A DNA stretch of 64,000 nucleotides. Source: Pirellulimonas nuda. GTDB taxonomy: Bacteria > Planctomycetota > Planctomycetia > Pirellulales > Lacipirellulaceae. Position 1 is the stretch's first letter; the number at the start of each line of letters is the position of its first letter. Below, in pieces: positions 9,293 through 17,764 of this stretch. A program made the translations under genes and the position numbers. The stretch is taken from contig NZ_CP036291.1 in NCBI RefSeq assembly GCF_007750855.1, positions 1,426,001-1,490,000 of the forward strand. The letters run 5' to 3'. The notes beneath the pieces were generated by a model, which saw nothing but the letters and a program-made list of their open reading frames with translations, made no database searches and had not been told where the DNA came from.

Positions 9293-9480
9293 TACCGACA
9301 ACGAAGTCGGTGACAGCTAAGCAAGCGGCAACAAGACGACTCCAAATCGTCGCCACTCGCGAGGCGCCCGACGGGCCGATCCGGATGATCGGCCGAACGT
9401 TAAGAGGCGCGTCGGGGCTGACGCATCATTACGACAAGCAGCCGCCGTAGCGCCGCGAAACCCTTTATGGAGGTGTTGTT

Positions 9481-9723
9481 GTGGCCACGAAGAAGAAGGT
9501 CGCTAAGAAGAAGACGGCCAAGAAGGCCGTGAAGAAGAAGTCGGCGAAGAAGAAGGTCGCCAAGAAGAAGGTGGCGAAGAAGAAGGTCGCCAAGAAGAAG
9601 TCGGCCAAGAAGAAGGTCGCCAAGAAGAAGACGGCCAAGAAGAAGGTCGCCAAGAAGGCAACCAAGAAGAAGGCCGCCAAGAAGAAGGTCGCCAAGAAGA
9701 AGAAGACCGCAAAGAAGGCGTAG
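9481..9723 (+). CDS. Lys-rich histone-H1-like DNA-binding protein
   Basis: This 80-residue protein contains only Met, Ala, Thr, Lys, Val and Ser; 46 residues (58 %) are Lys. It is a tandem series of KKK(V/T/S)A pentapeptides, like the C-terminal tail of histone H1 and bacterial H1-like nucleoid proteins. The GTG start has a good GGAGGT about 9 bases upstream. It probably binds and condenses DNA without base specificity (family knowledge). The gene is itself a 15-base tandem repeat, so length variation between strains is likely. A very strong terminator follows. Confidence 0.85.
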   Translation: MATKKKVAKKKTAKKAVKKKSAKKKVAKKKVAKKKVAKKKSAKKKVAKKKTAKKKVAKKATKKKAAKKKVAKKKKTAKKA

Positions 9724-9790
9724 TCTGGTCCGCTAGGACCCGGCCGGTTGATCTTTGCGGCTCGACCTTCCGAGCATGAAACAACAAGAA

Positions 9791-9838
9791 AGGGCCGCCT
9801 CGCTTCGCAGCGAGGCGGCCCTGATTTTTTCTCTTTTT
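9791..9838 (+). terminator. Intrinsic terminator after the histone-H1-like gene
   Basis: A perfect 14-bp stem (9791-9804 with 9809-9822) closes a TCGC tetraloop and is followed by GATTTTTTCTCTTTTT. This is one of the clearest rho-independent terminators in the window. Confidence 0.95.
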
Positions 9839-9894
9839 GCCGCCTTGCAGCCCCAGAAAGGGCCTGCCGCGTCCCCGGACCAAAGATTCAGCCG

Positions 9895-10953
9895 CTAAAG
9901 CACCGGCAGGCTGGGCATCGGCGGCGCCGCCAGCCGCGCCTCGGCCAGGCCGCGGACCAGCGTCCGGCACATGCCCATCAGCACCTCGGCAGAGGCGGGG
10001 TCGTCGAAGTTGTCTACGGTCCGCCCGTCGTCCCCGCGTTTCCGCAGGTCGACGTTGATCGGCACCTCGGCCAGCAACGGGATCTGCATCTCGGCCGCCT
10101 TCTGCTTGGCGCCCCCGGAACCAAAGATGTCGTGCCGAGCCCCACAGCCGCCGCACGCGAAGTAGCTCATGTTCTCCACCACCCCCAGCAGCGGGATGCC
10201 GACCTTGCGGTACATGGCGATCGCCTTGACCGCGTCGAGCAGCGCCACGTCTTGCGGGGTGCAAACCACCACGGCGCCGGTGAGGGGCAGCAGTTGCGAG
10301 AGCGTGAGTGCGATATCGCCGGTGCCGGGGGGCATATCGATGATCAGGTAGTCTAGGTTGCCCCAGTCGGTGTCCTTCAGGAACTGAGTGATGGCCCCGT
10401 GCAGCATCGGGCCGCGCCAAACCACCGCTTCTTCTTTGGGCACCAACAGACCCATGCTCATCACGGGCATGCCGTCCACCACCACCGGCTGTAAGCGGTT
10501 GTTTTCTGCGTGCGGCCGGTCGGTGATGCCCAGCAGGTGGGGGATGCTGGGCCCGTAGACGTCCGCGTCCATCAGACCCACCTTCGATCCGGCGCGGTGC
10601 AGGCCCAACGCCAGGGTCGCGGCGATCGTGCTCTTACCGACGCCCCCCTTGCCGGAGCCGACGGCGATCACGCTCTTGGCCGCCAGCCCGATCTGACCGA
10701 TCTTCTCTGCGGGGCGTTCGAACGGCCGCACCACGATCTCGACGTCTGCTCCGACCTGCGCGCGGAGGGCCTGGGCGTAGCGGTCGGTCGTTTCGCTCCA
10801 GATGCACGACGCCCAGCTCGTGAGCCCAACCTCGGCGACCAGCTTGTCGCCGTCGGCGCTAGCGCCCAGCGCCTGGCCCGTTACGCCCAGCGGCCGACCG
10901 GTCTCTGGGTCTTGGAGTTGCTTTACGGCCTCGAGGAGTTGCGTTTGGGTCAT
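9895..10953 (-). CDS. mrp: Mrp/NBP35-family iron-sulfur cluster carrier ATPase
   Basis: The protein has 352 residues. An N-terminal MIP18/DUF59-like domain (about 1-85) is followed by a P-loop NTPase with the deviant Walker [12 protein letters not shown], the [10 protein letters not shown] block and [13 protein letters not shown]. The CxxC pair in [10 protein letters not shown] is the site where members bind a bridging Fe-S cluster between two subunits. It delivers Fe-S clusters to apoproteins in the cytoplasm. It is the last gene of a minus-strand run in which the receiver-like protein and the NtrC-like regulator come first, with a gap of only 50 bases. Confidence 0.93.
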   Translation of the reverse strand: MTQTQLLEAVKQLQDPETGRPLGVTGQALGASADGDKLVAEVGLTSWASCIWSETTDRYAQALRAQVGADVEIVVRPFERPAEKIGQIGLAAKSVIAVGSGKGGVGKSTIAATLALGLHRAGSKVGLMDADVYGPSIPHLLGITDRPHAENNRLQPVVVDGMPVMSMGLLVPKEEAVVWRGPMLHGAITQFLKDTDWGNLDYLIIDMPPGTGDIALTLSQLLPLTGAVVVCTPQDVALLDAVKAIAMYRKVGIPLLGVVENMSYFACGGCGARHDIFGSGGAKQKAAEMQIPLLAEVPINVDLRKRGDDGRTVDNFDDPASAEVLMGMCRTLVRGLAEARLAAPPMPSLPVL

Positions 10954-11003
10954 AGCGCTGGCAGGGGAATCCTATGGAAATGGAACACCCCGCAGGGTAG
11001 AGG

Positions 11004-11495
11004 TCACTGTGCCGGTTGCCAAGGCAGCCGGCGCATGACGCTCGCCTCGATCGACAGCCGCGACCGGGCCTCGGCCCAGGCCGCGGCTACTTCTGGCGCC
11101 AACGCCCTCAGCAGGCCGGACGCTTCCCGCGGTGAACCGACGACGTCGACGGCGCCCGCCTCGCGGAAGGCGGCCTCCGTGGGACCGTCGCGCGTTTCGA
11201 GCATCGCCACGACCAAACAGCCCGGAGCCTGACCCGCACGGCTGGTCCAACGGAGCATCTCAAGCATCCGCGCCGCGTCTGGGTCGCGATCCTCGCCGAT
11301 GACTTCGACCAGACAGACGGTCGGCGTCTCGAGCGAGCGGAGCCGCTCGGGCGCTGGGAGACGCGGCTCGGAGCGCACCCGGGGCGACCAGTCTCGCGGC
11401 GCGTGCTGCGCCAAGGCGAGCCGCAGGGCGGACGCCCAGCGTTCGCCCGACTCAACCACCCACAGGCTCACCGGGATCAGGTCGAAGGGGCTCAC
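11004..11495 (-). CDS. Receiver-like hypothetical protein coupled to NtrC-like regulator
   Basis: The protein has 163 residues, starts at a GTG that overlaps the stop of the upstream regulator gene (GTGA), and is of unknown family. Its pattern (TVCLVEVIG, GCLVVAMLE, AFREAGAVDVVGSPREASGLLRAL) resembles the later strands of a response-regulator receiver fold: a central acidic/hydrophobic strand, then an 'A-x-D-V-V-x-S-P' end strand and helix. No clear phospho-acceptor Asp region can be assigned. With the PAS/ATPase-like/Fis partner it may form a regulatory pair acting on the downstream mrp or elsewhere (inference). Confidence 0.6.
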   Translation of the reverse strand: MSPFDLIPVSLWVVESGERWASALRLALAQHAPRDWSPRVRSEPRLPAPERLRSLETPTVCLVEVIGEDRDPDAARMLEMLRWTSRAGQAPGCLVVAMLETRDGPTEAAFREAGAVDVVGSPREASGLLRALAPEVAAAWAEARSRLSIEASVMRRLPWQPAQ

Positions 11496-12907
11496 GGCGC
11501 GGTCCCCCCGGTCGGCGGATCGATCCCGAGCTCCTTCAGCCGGCGGTAGAACTTGGGCCGGGTCATGCCGACTAGCCGCGCGGCCTTGCTACGGTTCCCG
11601 CCGGCGCGGAGGATCGCGCGCTCGATCACTTCGCGCTCCACCCGTGCCGTCAGCGCCGCCAGGTCGAGCGGCTCTCCCTTGTCCCCGATCGTAGCCGCGG
11701 CCACCGCCGCGTGCCGGATCAGCGGGGGGAGGTCCGTGACACGGATCTCTGGCTGCTTGGCGTTGGCGTGCGCTTCGGCAATGACCCCCGCGAGCTGATC
11801 GACGTTGCGCGGCCAGGCGTAGAGGGCGAGCTGGTCGAGCGCCGCGGGTTCGATGGACCCGACCTGGTGCGTTGCGCCGGCGTTGCACTGCTCGATGAAC
11901 AACTGCGCCAGCCAGGGCAGGTCCGCGAGCCGGTCGGCCAACTGAGGCAACTGCACCTCGATGCCGAACATCGCCGCGAGGTTCGGGTCCAGCTCCGTGG
12001 TCGGGCCATCGTCGGGCGCCTCGATGGTCGCCAACAGCCGCGGCTGTTCTCGCTGGGCCCCCAGCAGCCGCACCAGCGCGTGTTGAGCTTCGGGAGAGAG
12101 CTCGTCGAGCCGCACGGCCAGCAGGGTGGCCGAAGGCTCCGACTTCGAGACGAGCCGTTCTAGCTCCTGCGCGCGCATCCCTCGGCAACTGAACTGCCAC
12201 AGCCCGGCGGCCGCGTCGGACACGGCGTAGTGGATCGCCCGCGCCACCCGTGTTTGCCCTGCGCCTCCCGGACCCGTGATCAGGCAGTTGGCCTGCGACC
12301 GGATAGCGGCCGTGGCCTGCCTGCGGGCGCGCGACGTGGCGGCGCTGACGCCCAACAGTGGATCGATGGCGTGGCCGGCCGCCTGTTCGGCGCGAAAGCG
12401 GCGGATCGCAAGGTGCAACGGGTTGTCGGCCGCGTCCGCTTCGGCCGAATCGGGGGGGAGGTCTTTCGTGTCGCCGATCGCCAACACGGCCGCCGTGGCC
12501 GACTGGCCGTCGTGCGGCTTGGCCGGCAGCGGACAGAAGCGGAACTCGCGCTGTCGGAGCTTGCCGTCGTGCAGGGTGATCGCCAACGCGGCGACCAGCG
12601 GTTGTCCCGCCAGCGCCTGCGGGGGAGGGCAGAGGTCTGCGCTGACCGCGCCTGCCCCGGGTGGCGCCTCGGAGTGGTACTCGACCCGGCTTCCGACAAC
12701 CTGATCGAGTGGCGCCACGAGCCAGTCGCAGAGCGCGGCGTTGGCGTAGACGATCACGCCGGAGGGATCGATGGCGTACACCGGCGGCTGCGCGGCGCCC
12801 AGCAACGCTTCGACGGGAGCGATCGCGGGTAGGACGGGACCCGACTTATTGCTGGTCTTGTTGATGGGCATCGGCGGCGCCGTGAGAGGGGTGTCTCTCG
12901 CCATCAT
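11492..12907 (-). CDS. NtrC-like PAS / degenerate AAA+ / Fis-type HTH regulator
   Basis: The protein has 471 residues from the ATG at 12907. A PAS-like domain occupies about 30-150 (PPVYAIDPSGVIVYANAALCDWL). A sigma-54-activator-like ATPase region occupies about 185-385. A Fis-type helix-turn-helix ends the protein (GGNRSKAARLVGMTRPKFYRRLKELGI). The Walker A is GPGGAGQT, with Gln in place of the essential Lys, and no GAFTGA loop is present, so it probably cannot remodel sigma-54 polymerase. The frame is open to 13066, but a terminator hairpin lies in that extension, which supports the downstream start. It overlaps the next gene by 4 bases. Confidence 0.8.
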   Translation of the reverse strand: MMARDTPLTAPPMPINKTSNKSGPVLPAIAPVEALLGAAQPPVYAIDPSGVIVYANAALCDWLVAPLDQVVGSRVEYHSEAPPGAGAVSADLCPPPQALAGQPLVAALAITLHDGKLRQREFRFCPLPAKPHDGQSATAAVLAIGDTKDLPPDSAEADAADNPLHLAIRRFRAEQAAGHAIDPLLGVSAATSRARRQATAAIRSQANCLITGPGGAGQTRVARAIHYAVSDAAAGLWQFSCRGMRAQELERLVSKSEPSATLLAVRLDELSPEAQHALVRLLGAQREQPRLLATIEAPDDGPTTELDPNLAAMFGIEVQLPQLADRLADLPWLAQLFIEQCNAGATHQVGSIEPAALDQLALYAWPRNVDQLAGVIAEAHANAKQPEIRVTDLPPLIRHAAVAAATIGDKGEPLDLAALTARVEREVIERAILRAGGNRSKAARLVGMTRPKFYRRLKELGIDPPTGGTAP

Positions 12908-12953
12908 GCGCGGCGGCCGCGGCTTGGGCCAATCGATCGTGGCCCAGGAAACG

Positions 12954-12986
12954 AAAAAAGCCGCGGCGCCCGCCCGGACGCCGCGG
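12954..12986 (-). terminator. Intrinsic terminator of the Tyr-rich secreted-protein gene
   Basis: An 8-bp GC stem (12961-12968 with 12979-12986) is followed, on the minus strand, by a run of six T (A-run at 12954-12959). It lies between the Tyr-rich protein gene and the NtrC-like gene, separating their transcripts. Confidence 0.8.
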
Positions 12987-13072
12987 CCCCCCTTTGAGCT
13001 GATTCCCGGTGGTCGGGCGGCGGTCTGGACTCCCCCAAGCCATTCCGCCGCGGACGCGAGTCGCATCCCAGA

Positions 13073-13396
13073 TCAGAGGGTGTCGAGAACGAAGTGGTGC
13101 CCTTGGTAGTACCGTCGCGAGCTCGGGTAGTAGTTGTGCCAGTGGCGGTTGTACGCCGGGATCCGCATTTCTGCCGGGTACCGGTAGTACAGGCTGTCTG
13201 CGCTGCGGTAGTACTCGCTCCCCCAGTAATTCTGGGGGTAGTAGACGTACGGGTAGTGGTAGAAGCGGTTCCAGTCGGTCTGAGAGGGGCTTGAACCCCA
13301 CTGCCGACCATACGCTTGCTGAGCCTGCGCCGTATCGGCGCTCAGTACGCCTAGCGCGAGCGCCAGCGCAGCGGCAACAACGATCCTGCGGACCAT
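13073..13396 (-). CDS. Small Tyr-rich secreted protein
   Basis: The protein has 107 residues and starts MVRRIVVAAALALALGVLSADTAQAQQ, a clear Sec signal peptide with AxA cleavage near residue 25. GGGAG lies upstream of the ATG at 13396; the frame is open to 13444 but without support. The mature part is rich in Tyr, Trp, His and Pro (WNRFYHYPYVYYPQNYWG, RSADSLYYRYP). I recall very similar small proteins in other Pirellulales, sometimes labelled calmodulin-binding; the function is unknown. A nine-base-phased CCGG array lies about 86 bases upstream of the start, as it does for the other Tyr-rich secreted protein at 25947-26552. Confidence 0.8.
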   Translation of the reverse strand: MVRRIVVAAALALALGVLSADTAQAQQAYGRQWGSSPSQTDWNRFYHYPYVYYPQNYWGSEYYRSADSLYYRYPAEMRIPAYNRHWHNYYPSSRRYYQGHHFVLDTL

Positions 13397-13481
13397 GTGA
13401 GATTCTCCCCCTCGGCGGATGCGACCCGTAGCATGGCCGCCCATGGTGGGCGCCGTGCCTCGGCCGTAGTAGCATCGGCCC

Positions 13482-13541
13482 CCGGCAGAACCGGAATTGA
13501 AGGAAAATCCGGCAGGAGCGGAATGACCGGCAAAGCCGGCG
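13482..13541. repeat. Nine-base-phased CCGG array (7 units) upstream of Tyr-rich gene
   Basis: Seven hexamers of the type CCGG(A/C)A or close variants begin exactly 9 bases apart, at 13482, 13491, 13500, 13509, 13518, 13527 and 13536, separated by variable triplets. The proximal edge is 86 bases upstream of the ATG at 13396. A shorter array with identical spacing lies at 26650-26673 in front of another secreted-protein gene. It may be an array of protein-binding sites; its role is not known. Confidence 0.75.
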
Positions 13542-13544
13542 GCT

Positions 13545-13634
13545 CTTGGCTTTCAGCGTTCAGCCGTTAACTCTCCGCTTTCGGACTCTGTCTGACGTCC
13601 ATGAGGAAAGCTGAGTGCTGAACGCTGATAGCTG
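13545..13634. repeat. Imperfect inverted repeat with TCAGCGTTCAGC core
   Basis: TCAGCGTTCAGC at 13553-13564 is inverted perfectly at 13617-13628, with partial similarity beyond the core. The 52-base loop holds no gene. It fills the space between the HAD gene stop and the CCGG array and looks like a member of a dispersed intergenic repeat family. Confidence 0.6.
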
Positions 13635-13639
13635 ACCGC

Positions 13640-14230
13640 TTACACAGACGAGCTACCCCACTCGGCGCCGCGGACGTCAATCGCGGCCATGCCGGCGCGG
13701 CGGGCGGCCTCTAGCCCCAGCTCGGCGTCCTCGAACACCACGCAGTTCTCCGGCGCCACGCCCATCTGTCGGGCGGCTTCCAGGAACACGTCGGGGTGGG
13801 GTTTGTGCAGCTCGGTGTCTTCGGCCGTCACGATCGCGTCGAACCAATCGCTCAGACCGATGTGCGCCAGTTGACGGTCGATCACCCAACGAAACCCCCC
13901 GCTGGCGACGGCCAGCTTGCGGAGCCCCTTCTCGCGACGCGCCAGCTCAACCACCTTCGCCACCGGAGGGACCTGGTCCAGCAATCGGAGGAAGTTTTCT
14001 TCCTTCTCCACCGACAGCTCTTCGGGGTTCAGGGGCACGCCCGACTCTTCGCTCATCAGCCCAATGATCCGGTCGCTCGGCATGCCCGCCAATGAGTAGA
14101 ACCGCTCCAGGCTGAACGCCACGTGGTGATGGTCGAAGGCCTGCTTCCACGCCAGGTAGTGCGTCGGCATCGAATCGGTCAGCGTGCCGTCGCAGTCGAA
14201 GATCAAGCCGGTGACGTGGGGGGCGAGCAT
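13640..14230 (-). CDS. HAD-superfamily phosphatase / beta-phosphoglucomutase-like
   Basis: The protein has 196 residues. GLIFDCDGTLTDSM carries the two catalytic Asp of HAD motif I. KLAVASGGFRW fits motif II, and the Lys in ELHKPHPDVF and the Asp pair in NCVVFEDAELG fit motifs III and IV. The helical cap after motif I is of the beta-phosphoglucomutase/GS1 type. It probably dephosphorylates a small sugar phosphate in the cytoplasm; the substrate is unknown. The start at 14230 (MLAPHVTG) precedes the core directly; the open frame reaches 14338 with non-homologous sequence. Confidence 0.85.
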   Translation of the reverse strand: MLAPHVTGLIFDCDGTLTDSMPTHYLAWKQAFDHHHVAFSLERFYSLAGMPSDRIIGLMSEESGVPLNPEELSVEKEENFLRLLDQVPPVAKVVELARREKGLRKLAVASGGFRWVIDRQLAHIGLSDWFDAIVTAEDTELHKPHPDVFLEAARQMGVAPENCVVFEDAELGLEAARRAGMAAIDVRGAEWGSSSV

Positions 14231-14379
14231 TTTGGGAGCTGATCGTGGTTCGATGATAGGGGCGCGCGAAGCGGGTAGAGCGGTCTGGTTAGTCGGGAGC
14301 GTGTCAGCGCCCGGAGGACTTTCGGATTTCTCGTACAAACTCCGCGCGCTGACGCCTGCGGCTGCATGTGTCCTATCCT

Positions 14380-15180
<801 letters not shown>

Positions 15181-15241
15181 CGGCAGGCGGCGGGGAGGGT
15201 GGCTGGCGGCGGCTGGCCTAGGTCGTTGGTGAGCACCACTT

Positions 15242-16111
15242 CTAACCGCTGCCGGCCGTGCTGCCAAGGATTGCGGCCAATCCGGCCCGGAAATCTGCGT
15301 AGCGCAGCTCGCAACCAAGCTCCTGCGTCATCCGGCGGTTCGAGACCCGCTTGTCGGCCGCCGCCCGGGCGGCCCGGGGGGTCCCTTCCGCTGGTTCGAC
15401 GAACACGGGGGGCTTTCCCCCGATCAGCCGAGCGGCCTCTGCGTAGTAGTCGCCGCGTTGAGGGGGGCGGCCGTCGCTGACGCAATAGACCGAAGAAACG
15501 GGCTGGGCCGCGGCCGCCGCAAGCACGGCCGTTGCGGCGTCGTCGACGTGGATCAGGTTGAGCCAGCCCTCGCGGACGGCGGGGATCGGGGCGCCGGCCC
15601 GCAGGTTTTCAAGAAACGGCGCCCTCCCGGGGCCGTAGATGCCCGCCAAACGCAACGCCACGCCCCGATCCGCGAAAAAGCTGGACCGCAAGGCTTCTTC
15701 CGCGGCCAGGCTGGCCCGCCCCCCCTCGCGGCGGGGATCGGGCGGGGTTGTTTCGTCCACCCACGCGCCCGCGGCGTCGCCGTACACGCCGGTCGAGCTG
15801 ATGTAGATGACCCGTCGGACAGACAGGGGCAGGGCGGAGAGCACGCCGCGTAGCCCATCGGCGTAAACCTCGCCGATCGAAGCGTCACTGCCGCGGTCGT
15901 ACCCCACGGCGAACAAGCACGTGTCTGCCTCGGGAAGCGGCGGCAACGGCCGGGTCACGTCGGCGACAAGGGGAGTGAAGCCCTCTCGGCGAAACGGATC
16001 GACCCTTGCCGGGCAGCGGGTGACGGCCACGACGTCGTCGCCCGCCTCGCGCCACAGGCGAGCGACGCGTAGCCCCAGGTAGCCACAACCGAAGACAAGC
16101 CGAGTCGTCAT
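15242..16111 (-). CDS. NAD(P)-dependent epimerase/dehydratase-like SDR
   Basis: This is an extended-type SDR of 289 residues. The nucleotide-binding segment [14 protein letters not shown] starts at about residue 7. [12 protein letters not shown] supplies the Ser region, and [11 protein letters not shown] plus [14 protein letters not shown] are typical of the YeeZ/epimerase-like families. The classical YxxxK is not clear (the motif region reads [18 protein letters not shown]), so a catalytic role is uncertain. It begins with ATG at 16111 and is followed by the MBL gene on the same strand. Confidence 0.8.
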   Translation of the reverse strand: MTTRLVFGCGYLGLRVARLWREAGDDVVAVTRCPARVDPFRREGFTPLVADVTRPLPPLPEADTCLFAVGYDRGSDASIGEVYADGLRGVLSALPLSVRRVIYISSTGVYGDAAGAWVDETTPPDPRREGGRASLAAEEALRSSFFADRGVALRLAGIYGPGRAPFLENLRAGAPIPAVREGWLNLIHVDDAATAVLAAAAAQPVSSVYCVSDGRPPQRGDYYAEAARLIGGKPPVFVEPAEGTPRAARAAADKRVSNRRMTQELGCELRYADFRAGLAAILGSTAGSG

Positions 16112-16136
16112 ACGCCAATCTCTGAATGATCCCGAG

Positions 16137-16165
16137 CGCGCCGGGGGCGGGGACGCCCCGGCTCG
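16137..16165. repeat. GC-rich dispersed repeat, copy 1
   Basis: A 29-base stretch containing GGGGGCGGGGACGCCCCGG is identical to 30375-30403. It can fold on itself through its CCGGGG/CCCCGG ends. It lies in the spacer between the ruvX stop and the SDR gene start. Confidence 0.7.
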
Positions 16166-16171
16166 CCCGCG

Positions 16172-16645
16172 TTAGTCGATCCCGCCCGGGTCGGTTTGGC
16201 CCTGGGCCCCCGACTCGAGGTAGGCGGTGAGCATGATTTGCGCCGCCAGGGCGTCGAGCCTGGCCTTGCGTTTCTTCTTGGTGAGCTGTGCTTCTTGCAG
16301 CATCGCCTCGGCCTGGCTGCTGGTGTAACGTTCGTCGTAGAACTCTACCGGCAGGCCCGTTTCGTCCTGCAGCCACTTGCCGAACCGACGCGCCTCCTGT
16401 GATTTTTGGCTCTCTCCGCCGTCCAGGTGCACCGGCAGCCCCACGACCCAGCGGACCAGCCGCTCCTCGCGGGCCAGGGTGGCAAAGTACTGGGCGTCGA
16501 GCGCCGTGCTGCGACGGGTGTAATTCTCGTGCGGCGATGCCATCCGCACCTCGAGGTCCCCGATCGCCACGCCGATGCGGACGGTGCCGTAGTCGACCCC
16601 GCCGACGCGTCCCCTGGCTGCGGATCCCGTGGTCTCTGGGCTCAC
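16172..16645 (-). CDS. ruvX: RuvX/YqgF-family Holliday junction resolvase-like protein
   Basis: The protein has 157 residues with the RNase H-like fold: GGVDYGTVRIGVAIGD carries the first catalytic Asp, VVGLPVHLDGGES follows, and FYDERYTSSQAEAMLQ carries the conserved D-E-R-xTS block. Roles proposed for the family are Holliday junction resolution and 16S rRNA 5'-end processing. The GTG start at 16645 overlaps the manC stop (GTGA). The frame is open to 16912 but that part is antisense-like read of manC. Confidence 0.88.
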   Translation of the reverse strand: MSPETTGSAARGRVGGVDYGTVRIGVAIGDLEVRMASPHENYTRRSTALDAQYFATLAREERLVRWVVGLPVHLDGGESQKSQEARRFGKWLQDETGLPVEFYDERYTSSQAEAMLQEAQLTKKKRKARLDALAAQIMLTAYLESGAQGQTDPGGID

Positions 16646-17730
16646 AGGTGCTCGCTCCAGCCCCGGGTCTCGAGCTCTTTCACGACCTTGCGGATGGACT
16701 CTTCGTCGTGCTTGCTGGCGACCAGCGTCGCGTCGGGGGTGTGGACGACGATGCAGTCCTTGAGGCCCAATGTCACCACCAGGTGGTTGTCGTCCGAGCG
16801 GACGATCGACCCGGTGGTGTTCAGCCCGATGTGCTTGCCGACGATCGTGTTGCCGTTTTCGTCCTCGCCCAACCGCCGCTGCAACGACTGCCAGCCGCCG
16901 AGGTCGTCCCACTCGTACGGCGCCTCGATCACCGCGACGTCGGTCGCGTGCTCCATCACGGCGTAGTCGACGCTAATTCCTTCGATCGCCGTAAACTCGC
17001 GGTCAAACACGGACTGGCGGTCGGGGGTCTGCCAGGCGTCGACGATCTTCTCGAGGTGAGCCAGCATCTTGGGCTGCCGCTCCCGCAGCGCGTCGAGGAT
17101 GGTCTGCGCCCGCCAGACAAAGATCCCGCTGTTCCAGTAGAAGTCGCCCGACTTGAGGTAGTCCGCGGCGGTAGCGGCGCTGGGCTTCTCGACAAAACGC
17201 TCTACCCGGTAGACCGGCGCGCCGCCCGATTCCGCCGCGATCGCTTCGCCGCGCTGGATGTAGCCGAAGATCTCTGCCGGGTAGGTGGGCTTGATCCCGA
17301 AGGTCACGATCCGGCCCGGTCGTTCGTCGACCAGCGCAACGGCCTGTCGCACGGCGGCCTGGAACGCCTCGGGGGGGGTGATCACGTGGTCGGCGGGGGA
17401 GACAAGCATCGTTGCGTCGGGGTCGCCCGCGATGCGCGTCACCAGCAACGCGGCCAAGCCGATGCAGGGCGCGGTGTCGCGCTTGCAGGGCTCGCCGACG
17501 ATGGCGCCATCGGGGAGGTCCGGCAATTGATCCCGGACCGCCGCGACGAGCCTGCGGTTGGTGACCACCATCTGCCGCTCGGGGGGCGCGAGGTCGCCGA
17601 ACCGGTCGCAGGTCTGACGGATCATCGAAGCCCCACCCACCAGCGAGAGCAGTTGTTTGGGGGTCGAGAGCCGGCTCGCCGGCCAGAATCGGGTGCCGGA
17701 ACCGCCGGCCATCAAGATCGCGTGCAGCAT
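16642..17730 (-). CDS. manC: Mannose-1-phosphate guanylyltransferase
   Basis: The enzyme makes GDP-mannose from GTP and mannose-1-phosphate, the precursor for GDP-fucose and mannosylated glycans. The 362-residue protein has the nucleotidyltransferase signature HAILMAGGSGTRFWPASR...PKQ, SPADHVI for the catalytic metal region, RFVEKP and NSGIFVW. It lacks the C-terminal phosphomannose isomerase cupin of bifunctional enzymes. The ATG at 17730 is preferred to an in-frame TTG at 17745. ruvX is coupled to its stop. Confidence 0.93.
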   Translation of the reverse strand: MLHAILMAGGSGTRFWPASRLSTPKQLLSLVGGASMIRQTCDRFGDLAPPERQMVVTNRRLVAAVRDQLPDLPDGAIVGEPCKRDTAPCIGLAALLVTRIAGDPDATMLVSPADHVITPPEAFQAAVRQAVALVDERPGRIVTFGIKPTYPAEIFGYIQRGEAIAAESGGAPVYRVERFVEKPSAATAADYLKSGDFYWNSGIFVWRAQTILDALRERQPKMLAHLEKIVDAWQTPDRQSVFDREFTAIEGISVDYAVMEHATDVAVIEAPYEWDDLGGWQSLQRRLGEDENGNTIVGKHIGLNTTGSIVRSDDNHLVVTLGLKDCIVVHTPDATLVASKHDEESIRKVVKELETRGWSEHL

Positions 17731-17764
17731 GGTTAGTAGCGTCAATCCGCGGCTTGGCCGCGGG

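Noticed and set aside
9465-9695. Hydrophobic Phe/Leu/Ala repeat frame antisense to the Lys-rich gene
   Set aside because: It is the mirror of the AAG-rich codons. The plus strand has a ribosome-binding site, a sensible protein and a terminator.
9481-9723. Direct repeats resembling a CRISPR or minisatellite
   Set aside because: The repeat unit is 15 bases and in frame for a Lys-rich protein; there are no spacers.
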